A DNA stretch of 64,000 nt from Subtercola boreus. GTDB lineage: Bacteria; Actinomycetota; Actinomycetes; Actinomycetales; Microbacteriaceae. Below the pieces are notes generated by a model, which saw nothing but the letters and a program-made list of their open reading frames with translations, ran no database searches and was not told the origin of the DNA. This document shows positions 28,359-36,831 of the stretch, one piece after another (within the stretch, counting starts at the first letter, position 1; every line of letters begins with the position of its first letter). The DNA lies in assembly GCF_003399645.1 (NCBI RefSeq), contig NZ_NBXD01000007.1, positions 310,001 to 374,000 of the forward strand. Direction: 5' to 3'. Made by a program: the position numbers and the translations under genes.

Positions 28359-29398
28359 TGTCAACACTCGTTCTCACCGGCATCACGAAGCACCTGGGCG
28401 GGCAGCCGGTTCTGCAGAACGTGACCCTGACCGTACCGAGCGGCTCACGAACATCCGTCGTCGGAGCGTCAGGCAGCGGCAAGAGCACCCTGCTCCGTCT
28501 CATCGCCGGGTTCGATGCTCCGGATGCCGGACAGATCAGCCTCGGCGGCGCCGTTCTGGCGGGCGGGGACTCGTCTGTTCCCGCGCACCGCAGGGGGGTG
28601 GGGTATGTCGCGCAGGATGGGGCCCTGTTCCCGCACCTCACGGTCGAGCAGAACATCCGCTTCGGACTGCCCCGAAGGGCACAGCGCTCGGCACGGGTGG
28701 CCGAGGTCGCTGCCCTGGTGGCCATCGGCAGCACCCTGCTCGGCCGGTATCCGCACGAGCTCTCCGGAGGCCAGCAGCAGCGGGTCGCCCTGGCCCGCGC
28801 ACTGGCGCCCGAACCCGAGGTCGTGTTGCTCGACGAACCGTTCAGCGCGCTCGACACGGGGCTGCGGGCATCCACCCGGAGAGCGGTCATCGAGGCCCTC
28901 GAACAGAGCGGCGTCACCACGATCCTCGTCACTCACGACCAGGATGAGGCCCTGTCGTTCGGTGACCAGGTCGCGATCATTGCCGGCGGCCGGATCTCGC
29001 AGGCCGGACCGCCGGCTGCGGTCTTCGACGACCCGCACACGGAGGACATCGCGCGGTTCCTCGGAGACGCGATCTTCCTGGCCTGCTCCGTGCGCGACGG
29101 CGGTGCGCACACGGTACTGGGATCGCTCGCCATCACGCACGACCACAGCGCGCCGGGGGAGGGCCAGAAGGCCCTGGTCAGGCCCGCGCAGTTCACCATC
29201 GACGGCGGGAGCGCCTCACCCAACGCCACAATCATCGACGTTCAGACGGTCGGCGCGAAGCTCGACGTGCTCCTCGAGGTGAGGCCGAGCAGGGATGTGG
29301 TCCGCCTGCCGTTCGTCACCGCCGTCCCTGAGCGTTACAGGACAGGTCAGGCGGTTCGAGTGGATGTCGTCGGCGGGGTGGTGGTCTACCCGGGCTGA
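28358..29398 (+). CDS. Ferric iron ABC transporter, ATPase (FbpC-like)
   Basis: The product has 346 residues. Walker A is GASGSGKSTLL near residue 36, the Q-loop is YVAQDGALFPHLTVEQN, the signature LSGGQQQR lies near 134, Walker B is VVLLDEPFSALD and the switch is ILVTHDQDEAL. The C-terminal third (after about residue 240) is a TOBE-type regulatory domain, with KALVRPAQFTI as its recognisable strand. It energises the preceding permease. A perfect hairpin follows the stop. Confidence 0.93.
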   Translation: MSTLVLTGITKHLGGQPVLQNVTLTVPSGSRTSVVGASGSGKSTLLRLIAGFDAPDAGQISLGGAVLAGGDSSVPAHRRGVGYVAQDGALFPHLTVEQNIRFGLPRRAQRSARVAEVAALVAIGSTLLGRYPHELSGGQQQRVALARALAPEPEVVLLDEPFSALDTGLRASTRRAVIEALEQSGVTTILVTHDQDEALSFGDQVAIIAGGRISQAGPPAAVFDDPHTEDIARFLGDAIFLACSVRDGGAHTVLGSLAITHDHSAPGEGQKALVRPAQFTIDGGSASPNATIIDVQTVGAKLDVLLEVRPSRDVVRLPFVTAVPERYRTGQAVRVDVVGGVVVYPG

Positions 29399-29400
29399 CG

Positions 29401-29419
29401 GTCCGTGAGCGTCACGGAC
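29401..29419. terminator. Hairpin after the iron transporter operon
   Basis: GTCCGTGA, three bases, then TCACGGAC form a perfect 8-base stem between the convergent iron operon and the TetR gene. It probably ends both transcripts. Confidence 0.6.
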
Positions 29420-29423
29420 ACGA

Positions 29424-29996
29424 TCACGACCGCTTCGTACCCCGCAGGCCACGATCGAGGAAGTCGATCATCCAGGCGAAGCTCTCATCGATGTCGGCAC
29501 TGAGCTGGAAGCCGTCTGCCGCCTCGAGGGTTGCAAAACCATGCAGCATGCTCCGCAGCATCCGCAGGGCGTGTATGTGGTCGTGGTCAGCGAGCCGGTA
29601 ACCGTGCAGAACGGCGGAGAGTGAGGCGAGGGTCCGTTCGATTGCGGGGCCGAGCGGATCGTCGGCACCGGTGGGGCCGACCCCTGTCGTCGCCGCGTAC
29701 CGACCCGGATGCTGTTTGACGTAGTTGCGCAGGGCCTGGGCCGCGGCGGCGAGGGCTTCGACGCCCGCGCGGCCCTGGGTGGCGTCGCGGACCGTGTCGC
29801 CCACCTCGGTTGCGCCGAGCACGGCGATGCCGTGGGTGAGGGCGGCGAGGCCGTCGACGTGTTTGTACAGGGAGGGTGTCTTCACTCCGAGGCGTTCTGC
29901 GACGACGCTCATACTGAGCTGGTCGAGACCGACCTCGTCGGCCAGGGCGGCTCCGGCCTCGACGACCGCCCTGGCGTCGAGTCCCGCCCTAGGCAT
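29424..29996 (-). CDS. TetR family transcriptional regulator
   Basis: The product has 190 residues. The N-terminal helix-turn-helix is VVEAGAALADEVGLDQLSM followed by VAERLGVKTPSLYKHV, a textbook TetR recognition helix. The C-terminal part resembles the TetR_C_33/WHG domain (RNYVKQHPGRYAAT). The ATG lies inside the last codons of the hydrolase gene (8-base overlap, ATGCCTAG), so both are made from one transcript. It probably represses that operon through the large palindrome upstream of the hydrolase. Confidence 0.88.
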   Translation of the reverse strand: MPRAGLDARAVVEAGAALADEVGLDQLSMSVVAERLGVKTPSLYKHVDGLAALTHGIAVLGATEVGDTVRDATQGRAGVEALAAAAQALRNYVKQHPGRYAATTGVGPTGADDPLGPAIERTLASLSAVLHGYRLADHDHIHALRMLRSMLHGFATLEAADGFQLSADIDESFAWMIDFLDRGLRGTKRS

Positions 29997-30843
29997 TGCG
30001 GGGCTGCGTGGCCGGAGCGAGCGTTCTGCCGAGGAACGGCAGGAGCAGGTCGAGAAGCTCACGGGGTGTCTCGGCGTGCGGGTAGTGGCCGGCGCCGTCG
30101 ATGACCGCGAGCTCGCCCAGGCCGGCGGGGAGGTCGGCGAGGATGCGCTCGCCCTCGGCGCGCGGGTCGGCCCAGTCGGGGTCGGCGCTGCCCTCGACGA
30201 TGAGCACCGGGCATCGTACGTTCGCCAGTTGGGCGCCAGCATCGGCGGGGGTGGTCTTCGTCATCGCCTGCAGCACCCGCCCGTACTCGGGCTGGCTCAG
30301 GGTGGCCTGGATGCGCGAGCGTTCGGTGCCCCAGTCGGTGGGCTTGGCGGAGATCGCGAGGTCGAGGTAGGCCAGCCACGCCGTGAGGCTTCCCGTCATC
30401 ATGACCTTCGCGAGCTGCACGGTGCCCGCCCGGTGGTTCTTGACGCGGAGGAGGCCTCCGAGATCCATGGACTGCTTGCGTGTGAAGGGCGCCAGTTCGG
30501 CGAGGCCGACGATCAGGTCGGGTGCAGTGGCGGCTGCGATGGTTGCGGCTCCACCGCTGATCGACTGGCCGACGATGACCGCGGGGCCGCCGAGGTGACG
30601 AACGAGGGCGACCAGGTCGCTGGCGATGTCGGTGCGGCTGTAGCCCTTCCACCCTGTGCTCGAGTCGCCGCAGCCACGGATGTCGACACTGGCCACGCGG
30701 TAGCCGGCGGCCGCGAGGACCGGTGCGACGAAGCGGTAGGAGTGCCGGCTGTCGCCCATGCCGTGCGCGAGCACCACGAGAGGCCCTGCCCCGGTCAGGT
30801 CGTAAGCGATGGTTCCCTCGTCGAGGGTGAGGTACTCGGTCAT
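29989..30843 (-). CDS. Alpha/beta hydrolase under TetR control
   Basis: The product has 284 residues. HGMGDSRHSYRF gives the oxyanion region near residue 27, DIRGCGDSS is the family turn, and the nucleophile serine lies in VGQSISGGAATI near 92. The acid is in GSADPDW and the histidine in GAGHYPHAETP near 253. A cap of about 90 residues lies between. Its substrate is unknown. A hydrolase transcribed with its own TetR repressor usually detoxifies or uses a small ester. Confidence 0.85.
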   Translation of the reverse strand: MTEYLTLDEGTIAYDLTGAGPLVVLAHGMGDSRHSYRFVAPVLAAAGYRVASVDIRGCGDSSTGWKGYSRTDIASDLVALVRHLGGPAVIVGQSISGGAATIAAATAPDLIVGLAELAPFTRKQSMDLGGLLRVKNHRAGTVQLAKVMMTGSLTAWLAYLDLAISAKPTDWGTERSRIQATLSQPEYGRVLQAMTKTTPADAGAQLANVRCPVLIVEGSADPDWADPRAEGERILADLPAGLGELAVIDGAGHYPHAETPRELLDLLLPFLGRTLAPATQPRNA

Positions 30844-30857
30844 ATCGGTCTCCTTTT

Positions 30858-30894
30858 GGCTAATGTTCGTAGCTTAAAGCTAATACGGTTAGCC
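30858..30894. promoter_or_regulatory. 37-base palindrome, likely TetR operator
   Basis: A perfect inner palindrome TAGCTTAAAGCTA (30870-30882) and outer arms GGCTAA (30858-30863) and TTAGCC (30889-30894) share one exact centre. It lies 15 bases upstream of the hydrolase ATG. The shape suits binding of one or two TetR dimers. Confidence 0.72.
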
Positions 30895-30915
30895 GATGCT
30901 GTCAAGGAGACCGAG

Positions 30916-32502
30916 TCAGCCTTTGGCGTTGCCGCCGTTGCCCTTTCCCTTCCCATTGTTGCCGTTCCCGTTGCCGTTGTTGCCTGTGGTCGCCGAGGGC
31001 GACGGCGAGGGGGCGGGAGCGGGCGCAGGCGCGGAGGCTGACGGTGCCGGGGCGGGGGACTCGGGAGCCGGGGAGGCGGGGGCCGTGGTCGGCGGGGTGG
31101 TGGCGGGGGTCGTGCTGTCGTCGGTCGGGGCGGCGGTGTCTTCGGGGGCGGAGGAGTTTCCGTCGGCCGGAGCGGCCGTTTCGACGACCGGCTCGGTGCT
31201 GGGCGCAGGTGTCTGGGTGGTGGCGGGGGCGGGGCCGGCCGGGGCGGAGTTGGAGGCCGGAGTCAGGAGGGTGCCACCGACCCAGATGGCGCCGGCCAGA
31301 ACGACGGCGCCGACGAGGGCGCCGATGAGCGCACCTCTGCGACGTTTCGGGCGTTCGGGCTCTGCGGGGTCGCCGAGGGGAGTGTCGACACGGCCCGGAG
31401 GGGCGGCCGCGGCTGCGGCTGCGACGGCGGGCGCCGCAGAGCGGTGAAGCGCGACCGTCGGGGCGGTGGGTGAGTCTGCGGGGTGAAGGGCGACGGTTGC
31501 GGCAGTGGGCGCATCCTGGGACGGCAGCGCAACGGTCGGCGCATCCTGGGGCGGCCGGGCAGACGCAGGCAGCGCAGAAGTCGCCAGCAGTGCGGTGGCG
31601 GCCGCGGCACCAGCCCCAGCCCCAGCCTCAGCACCAGCACCAGCACCAGCCTCCCAGGTGACGAGATCGCGCGCGATGTCGCGCGAACGCACCGCGACCT
31701 CGAGTGCGGTGGGCCGGGCCGCGGGGTCGCGCGCCGTCATCTGCGTCAGCAGCGACACCCAACTCGCCGGCAGATCGTCGCCGACGACCGGGTCGCGCGA
31801 GGCGCGGGCGCTCATCGACTCCACGACGGTTCCCGGATATTCGCGGCGGCCGGTGAGGCCCTCGAGAACGACGAGTCCGAGCGCATACACGTCTGCCTCG
31901 GGCCCCGGGTAGGCGCCGGAGGCCTGTTCGGGGCTGAGATAGGAGGCGGTGCCGACGATCATGCCGACCGTCGTCATGCGATCGTTGCCGACGAGGTGGG
32001 CGATACCGAAGTCGGCGAGTTTGGCGCGGTGGGTGGGCGCCGGCAGGCCGGTGGGGGAGAGCAGGATGTTCGCCGGTTTCAGATCGCGGTGAACGATGCC
32101 CTGGGAGTGCATGGCCGCAAGGCCCTCGGCGATGTCGGTCGCGATCTGGGCGGCGATCGCCCCGCGGAGCGGTCCGTGGTCGAGCGTCGAGCGGAGGTCG
32201 GGCCCGGGAACGAGCTCCATCACGAGAAAGCTGGGCACGGCGCTGTCACCCGAGGCGAGGTGCGCGTCATACATCGTGACGAGTGTGGGGTGGTTCAGGC
32301 GGGCGAGCACATCGACCTCGCTGCGGCGCCGGTCGTCGTCACGGGCTTCGCCGGGGTTGAAGAGTTTGAGCGCGACGGCCCGCCCGAGCTGCTTGTCGCG
32401 CGCCTCGTAGACCGTCGACATACCGCCCGCTCCGATGCGCCCGGTGATGGTGTACCGGTCGGCGAGGGTTCTGCCGATCCATCCGGTGTCGTCGGAGGCC
32501 AT
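30916..32502 (-). CDS. Membrane Ser/Thr protein kinase (PknB-like) with Pro/Ala-rich exported tail
   Basis: The product has 528 residues. The kinase domain covers about residues 14-272: glycine loop GRIGAGGMSTVYEA, Lys in AVALKLF, catalytic loop IVHRDLKPANILL, DFG in LADFGIAHL, and activation segment GTASYLSPEQ. A juxtamembrane stretch of about 110 residues repeats APTVAL/ATVAL units, likely phosphorylation sites, and a basic KRRR stop precedes one membrane segment (about 391-413). The outer 115 residues have no PASTA domains; they are Pro/Ala/Thr-rich and end in an Asn-Gly-Lys-rich tail. It faces a MarR gene across a short promoter gap. Confidence 0.9.
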   Translation of the reverse strand: MASDDTGWIGRTLADRYTITGRIGAGGMSTVYEARDKQLGRAVALKLFNPGEARDDDRRRSEVDVLARLNHPTLVTMYDAHLASGDSAVPSFLVMELVPGPDLRSTLDHGPLRGAIAAQIATDIAEGLAAMHSQGIVHRDLKPANILLSPTGLPAPTHRAKLADFGIAHLVGNDRMTTVGMIVGTASYLSPEQASGAYPGPEADVYALGLVVLEGLTGRREYPGTVVESMSARASRDPVVGDDLPASWVSLLTQMTARDPAARPTALEVAVRSRDIARDLVTWEAGAGAGAEAGAGAGAAAATALLATSALPASARPPQDAPTVALPSQDAPTAATVALHPADSPTAPTVALHRSAAPAVAAAAAAAPPGRVDTPLGDPAEPERPKRRRGALIGALVGAVVLAGAIWVGGTLLTPASNSAPAGPAPATTQTPAPSTEPVVETAAPADGNSSAPEDTAAPTDDSTTPATTPPTTAPASPAPESPAPAPSASAPAPAPAPSPSPSATTGNNGNGNGNNGKGKGNGGNAKG

Positions 32503-32591
32503 GTTCCCTTTCGTGCCCGTCGCGTGGGATGTTGCTGGGGATGTCGCGGTTCGCTAGTCAAACTAACTAACGGTGCCGCACACTAGACAGT

Positions 32592-33125
32592 GTGACGGAT
32601 TCATTCGACTACAGCGACCTCGTGCGGGAAGACGCGGCCGAGGCGAGCGCCACGGGCCACGCAGGCGGCGCGGATGATCGAACAGCGGATGACACGAATG
32701 TACTCGAAGCGCTGCACATGTTCCGCGCGGCCGAAGCTGCGATGCGTCGCCGCACCGGCTCGGCCATGGGGCTCGGCGAGAACGACCTGCTCGCGCTGCG
32801 GTTCATTCTCAACCAGAGGGCAGCCGGTCATCCGATCGCGTCGAAGGACGTGACGAGGTACCTCGGCATCTCGAGCGCCTCGACCACAGTGCTGTTGCGC
32901 CGACTCGAGGCGGGCGGGTTCATCGAGCGGCGGGAGAACAGCTCCGATCGCCGGTCCAGCGAGATCGTGCCGACGCCGGCGGCCGAGGGCGACACCGGGC
33001 CCATGCTCGCGATGGCGCAGAACCACATGGCGGCGGCCACGCAGACGCTCTCTGCCGAGGAGGCTCGCACGGTGGCGCAGTTCCTCACGATGATGCGGGC
33101 CACGGTCGACCAGATCGGTGCCTGA
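32592..33125 (+). CDS. MarR family transcriptional regulator
   Basis: The product has 177 residues. The winged helix reads LGENDLLALRFILNQRAAGHP, then IASKDVTRYLGISSASTTVLLRRLEAGGFIER and the wing RRENSSDRRSSEIVPT. The N-terminal 35 residues are an extra acidic, Ala-rich stretch. The GTG start is adopted because it opens the frame just after the promoter gap; no strong Shine-Dalgarno is seen, so a leaderless or short-leader message is possible. Palindrome-like TAGTCAAACTA upstream (32555-32565) could be an autoregulatory site. Confidence 0.85.
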   Translation: MTDSFDYSDLVREDAAEASATGHAGGADDRTADDTNVLEALHMFRAAEAAMRRRTGSAMGLGENDLLALRFILNQRAAGHPIASKDVTRYLGISSASTTVLLRRLEAGGFIERRENSSDRRSSEIVPTPAAEGDTGPMLAMAQNHMAAATQTLSAEEARTVAQFLTMMRATVDQIGA

Positions 33126-33168
33126 ACCGCGCTCCGCGACGGTGTGCACTACACGCCGGCGGACACGC

Positions 33169-33211
33169 TTGTCAAGAGATTGCTAGACCACTGAACTAGT
33201 TGCTAAGTTCA
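33169..33211 (+). promoter_or_regulatory. Promoter and overlapping inverted repeat before the small membrane genes
   Basis: TTGTCA at 33169-33174 and TGAACT at 33192-33197, 17 bases apart, could be -35 and -10 elements. The -10 overlaps a perfect 6+6 inverted repeat TGAACT/AGTTCA (33192-33211) that ends five bases before the ATG. Repression by the adjacent MarR protein is likely; the repeat is the main evidence. Confidence 0.5.
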
Positions 33212-33215
33212 CATC

Positions 33216-33380
33216 ATGAATATTCTCGTTGCAATCATTGCCATCGTGGCCGTCGTCCTTCTCATCACCGGCGGGGTCACCCAGTCGCTGAGCTTCCTGA
33301 TCTGGGTCGGTGTCGTTCTGCTCGTCATCGCCCTCATCGTCTTTCTGCTCCGCTTCATCTCGGGCCGCAGCCGCGTCTGA
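33216..33380 (+). CDS. Small two-helix membrane protein
   Basis: This 54-residue protein is almost entirely hydrophobic, with one segment at about residues 3-19 and a second at about 26-46. A short polar turn (GGVTQSLS) lies between, and the end is basic (RFISGRSRV). No enzyme motif is seen. It lies directly behind the promoter with inverted repeat and 54 bases before a second small membrane gene. It is shorter than usual gene-calling cutoffs but has normal codon use. Function is unknown; membrane stress or envelope roles are speculative. Confidence 0.65.
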   Translation: MNILVAIIAIVAVVLLITGGVTQSLSFLIWVGVVLLVIALIVFLLRFISGRSRV

Positions 33381-33434
33381 CGCGGCGCGTCCGTTTCGGA
33401 CAAACCCCTCACCTCTGAAAGAAGGAGCACCATC

Positions 33435-33692
33435 ATGAGTCTCGGATCAGGAATCGTCCTTTTCGTCATCGGCGCCATCCTCGCCTTCGCTGTCGACATC
33501 CAGGTGTCGTGGGTCGACCTGCAGGTCGTGGGGTACATCCTCATGGCGGCCGGCGTGGTCGGCATCATCCTCGGAATCGTGCTTATCACGCGCCGTCGAC
33601 AGACCTCCATGACCACCCGTTCAGCGGTCGACCCGGTCAGCGGCGAGAGCGTCTCGCGTCGTACGGTAGACCGCAACGACCCTCTCGTCTGA
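33435..33692 (+). CDS. DUF6458-like small membrane protein
   Basis: The product has 85 residues. The N-terminal two thirds hold two hydrophobic segments (GSGIVLFVIGAILAFAV and VVGYILMAAGVVGIILGIVL) separated by the short VSWVDLQ loop. The rest is a basic, Ser/Thr/Arg-rich cytoplasmic tail ending DPLV. This is the layout of a common actinobacterial family of unknown role. AAGGAG lies before the ATG. The tail is rich in possible phosphorylation sites and the next gene, one base away, is a protein kinase, so it might be a substrate. Confidence 0.75.
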   Translation: MSLGSGIVLFVIGAILAFAVDIQVSWVDLQVVGYILMAAGVVGIILGIVLITRRRQTSMTTRSAVDPVSGESVSRRTVDRNDPLV

Positions 33693-33693
33693 C

Positions 33694-35097
33694 GTGTCGG
33701 GGCCGCCGATCGACAAGACCCTCGGCGGCCGCTACCGACTCATCGAACCCATCGGGCACGGTGGTATGTCGACGGTGTTCCGGGCGCGTGACGAGGCGCT
33801 GGGTCGGGATGTCGCCGTCAAGCTCTTCCACACGAGCGAGTCGTCATCCGGCCGCATCGACGCCGAGCTCACCGTGCTTGCGACCATCGACCACCACGCC
33901 CTGGTTCAGCTGTTCGACGCCGGAGCCGAGCCCGACGGGTTCGGGCGCACCAACCGGTACCTCGTCATGGCGCTGGTGGGCGGAACCGACCTGCACCAGC
34001 GCCTCGCGAGTGGTTCCCGGCTCTCCGCCCGGCACATCTCCGAGATCGGGTACGACGTCGCTGAGGCTCTGGACTACATCCACGCGCGGAACGTCGTTCA
34101 TCGCGATCTGAAACCCTCGAACATCCTCCTCGTCGACTATCGCGACGGTTCGACGCGTGCCCGCGCCAAACTGACCGATTTCGGTATCGCGCTCGCCGAT
34201 GGGTCGGAGCGCCTCACCGCCGAGGGTGCCACCACGGGAACCGCCGCCTACCTCAGCCCGGAGCAGGCCGCCGGCCGGGACGTGTCTGCGGCGACCGACG
34301 TCTACTCCCTCGGTCTGGTTCTGCTCGAGTGCTTCACCCGGCGTCTGGAGTTCGCGGGCAGCATGGTCGAGTCGGCCATCGCACGCCTCGAGCGGGATCC
34401 GGTCATCCCCGACAGTCTCTCGCCGCTCTGGCGCGAGCTGCTGACGGCGATGACCGCGCGCAACCCCTCTCTGCGACCGCAGCGCCACGAGCTCGTCGCC
34501 GCCCTGCGACAGGTGGTGATCGCCGAGAGCGGCCGCCACAAGATGGATGTGGCTGAGCCGCTGTTCATACCGGGGGCGCCGGCCGGGTCGACGCCGCGCT
34601 ACCACTCCGCCATCCTCGACACCCTCCCGAGCGAGGCGCTCGACCGGGTGACCGCCATGGCGGCCAGGCTCTTCTCTGCCCCGATCGCGATCGTCAGCGT
34701 CGTCGACCACGATCGCACATGGTTCCGGTCGCATTACGGTGACGCCGTCGACGAGATCGCCCGCCAGATCGATCTGACGGCTGCGCTCTCGCCGAGCGAC
34801 GAGCCGATCGTGATCGAAGATGGGCGAACGGATGATCGTGCCCGGGATCATCCGCTGGTCACCGGCCCGCTGCAGCTCCGGTTCTATGTCGGCGTACCGT
34901 TGCGTCGCAGCAACGGAGCGGTGATCGGAACCCTCAGCGTTCTCGATTTCATTCCCGGAACCGTCAGCGCGGCCGAGGTCGCGAACCTGGAAGACCTGGC
35001 TGCGCTCGTCGTCAGCCAGCTCGAACTGCGCCAGCTCAGCCTTCAGCCGACGGTCGAGATGACCGCACCCGGGGTGGGGCGGCAGGCCTTCCCGTGA
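33694..35097 (+). CDS. Soluble Ser/Thr kinase with C-terminal GAF domain
   Basis: The product has 467 residues. The kinase domain (about 9-270) has glycine loop EPIGHGGMSTVFRA, Lys in VAVKLFH, VVHRDLKPSNILL, DFG in LTDFGIAL and GTAAYLSPEQ. It is closely similar to the kinase encoded at 30916. In place of a membrane segment it has a GAF domain (about 300-455): VTAMAARLFSAPIAIVSVVD, WFRSHYGD, LRFYVGVPLRRSNGAVIGTLSV. This combination suggests kinase activity set by a small ligand or redox state in the cytoplasm. The GTG start lies one base after the DUF6458-like gene. Confidence 0.88.
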   Translation: MSGPPIDKTLGGRYRLIEPIGHGGMSTVFRARDEALGRDVAVKLFHTSESSSGRIDAELTVLATIDHHALVQLFDAGAEPDGFGRTNRYLVMALVGGTDLHQRLASGSRLSARHISEIGYDVAEALDYIHARNVVHRDLKPSNILLVDYRDGSTRARAKLTDFGIALADGSERLTAEGATTGTAAYLSPEQAAGRDVSAATDVYSLGLVLLECFTRRLEFAGSMVESAIARLERDPVIPDSLSPLWRELLTAMTARNPSLRPQRHELVAALRQVVIAESGRHKMDVAEPLFIPGAPAGSTPRYHSAILDTLPSEALDRVTAMAARLFSAPIAIVSVVDHDRTWFRSHYGDAVDEIARQIDLTAALSPSDEPIVIEDGRTDDRARDHPLVTGPLQLRFYVGVPLRRSNGAVIGTLSVLDFIPGTVSAAEVANLEDLAALVVSQLELRQLSLQPTVEMTAPGVGRQAFP

Positions 35098-35121
35098 CCG
35101 TTGCCGCGCCGAGGCGCCCGG

Positions 35122-36744
35122 TCAGCCCGTGATCGCCAGCGAGGCAGGGCTGCTGTAGTTGCCGGCCGTGTCGACGGCGAACACGACAACCGTGTACTTC
35201 TGGCCCGCGATCAGCTGCGGCAGTGGAGTTGAGGTGAGCGTGTTGGCGCCCAGGGCGAATCCGCTGGTCGGAGTCGCATCCGCGCCGGTTCCGGCTACCA
35301 GCCGAGAGACGGTGAACGCGGTGTCAGACGCGGTCGACGCCTTCCAGGTCGCCGTGCGGGTGGCCGCGCCGGTGCCGCCGCTGACGCTGACCCCGGTGAC
35401 GGAGGCCGGCGGGGTCACGTCGGTGCGGTTGTGGTACTGCAGTGTTCCCGTCATTACGGCCGACTCGCTCGCGCACTTCTGCGTGAACGACAGGTCGACG
35501 AGTGCAGGAGAGCCGTCGGGGTTCAGCACGAACTGCCGCACGGTGAGGGTGCCGGTGTTGTCACCGCAGCCGCGACCGAAGCCCGAGACGGTGACCCCAT
35601 ACGGCTTGGCCGTCGCGGAGGGGTGGGTGCTCGCCTGGAAACTCGCGGCGGGGTACGTCCCCACCGGGAGCGCGGCGCTTCCGCCGCCCGCGGTGGAGAA
35701 CCTCGCCATCGCTGTGCCCGGGTCAGCGCCGTTGGGCGCGAGAGGCGTGAAGGAGAACCCGCCGACGGTGGACAGGTTCGCCATACCGGTGACGGTGAAG
35801 GCGCTGCCACCGAGGGTGTGGGTCGTTCCGCCGTCGACGTAGTCCCGGCCCGAAATGACGAGCGAATTGGTGCCGAGCGGGGAAGTGCCGGCCAGCGACA
35901 CGGTCTGGGTGCTCGATCCCACGGGAAGCGAGAGCGTTGCGACCCGGGGACCCGAGGCGGTGGGCGAGAATCCGATCTTCAGCGAGCAGCTGGCTCCGGA
36001 TGCCAGTGGCCGGTTGCTGCACTGGTCACCGGAGATCGTGTAGTCGGCGCGGGCGCCCGCGGTGACAGCCACGGCACCGATGGTCACGGCTGAGGAGGAG
36101 GTGTTGTGCATCCGTTCCGTCACGACGATGGGCGTGGATCGTACGGGAGTCTGCGGCCATTCGACGTGGCGGGTGGCGAGAACGGGTGTCGTGTCATCCG
36201 GCTGTCCCAGGCGCAGCTCGCCGAAGAGCACGGTGGTGGGTGCGCGGTCGCCCGTGCGAAAGACGATGTCGAAGCGCTTGATGGTGCCGTCCGCGTTGGC
36301 CGCGATGTCGAGCACGTCGACCTCGCCCGCCACCACGGGGTAGGAGGTGTTGCCGACCGTCACGGTCAGTCGCGGCTTCGCGTCGTCGGCTGCGGTGGAA
36401 CTCAGCGCCGGATAGCGGCCCGGCGCGAGCAGCTGGCCGCTCGGCGGCACCACTTCGATGACGGAGGAGGTCGCGGCGGTCGCCCCAGGAACGGAGACGG
36501 CAACGCCGTTCTTCAGCGATGAGGTCGCCCGAAGCGTCGCGGCACCCGAATCGGCCGATCCGACTACTGCCGCCGACGGATCGCCGGAGGAGTAGAGCGA
36601 CGTGAGGTTCACGATCGGTGCCGTGACGGCTGCCAGAGCTGGCACCGCTGCCTGCGCCGACGGGGCGGCCCCCATCGCGAGCACCAGCATCGTCGATGCG
36701 GCGACCGCACCCAGAGCGGCTGAGCGGAACAACTGTCGTGGCAT
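35122..36744 (-). CDS. Exported protein with HYDIN/ASH-type and fibronectin-like domains
   Basis: The product has 540 residues. A signal peptide of about 33 residues ends at APSAQAA. The middle (about 200-265) has an ASH/Spd-2-HYDIN type module, seen as CSLKIGFSPTASGPRVATLS, with paired cysteines in ISGDQCSNRPLASGASCSLK. Another Ig-like stretch follows, then a C-terminal fibronectin type III domain (PPASVTGVSV to VVFAVDTAGNYSSPASLAI). No catalytic motif or sortase signal is visible. GGGGGAG precedes the ATG. It is probably a secreted or wall-associated binding protein. It converges on the kinase gene. Confidence 0.72.
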   Translation of the reverse strand: MPRQLFRSAALGAVAASTMLVLAMGAAPSAQAAVPALAAVTAPIVNLTSLYSSGDPSAAVVGSADSGAATLRATSSLKNGVAVSVPGATAATSSVIEVVPPSGQLLAPGRYPALSSTAADDAKPRLTVTVGNTSYPVVAGEVDVLDIAANADGTIKRFDIVFRTGDRAPTTVLFGELRLGQPDDTTPVLATRHVEWPQTPVRSTPIVVTERMHNTSSSAVTIGAVAVTAGARADYTISGDQCSNRPLASGASCSLKIGFSPTASGPRVATLSLPVGSSTQTVSLAGTSPLGTNSLVISGRDYVDGGTTHTLGGSAFTVTGMANLSTVGGFSFTPLAPNGADPGTAMARFSTAGGGSAALPVGTYPAASFQASTHPSATAKPYGVTVSGFGRGCGDNTGTLTVRQFVLNPDGSPALVDLSFTQKCASESAVMTGTLQYHNRTDVTPPASVTGVSVSGGTGAATRTATWKASTASDTAFTVSRLVAGTGADATPTSGFALGANTLTSTPLPQLIAGQKYTVVVFAVDTAGNYSSPASLAITG

Positions 36745-36831
36745 GGTTCTCCCCCGTTTGCGTACCTTTCGAGATCCTGCCACACCCGCGCCCGGCGCGC
36801 CCATCGTCAGGCGGAAGCTGCGGTGGCCGCG

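Noticed and set aside
31483-32586. Forward open frames opposite the Ser/Thr kinase
   Set aside because: They are antisense shadows of a kinase with all catalytic motifs.
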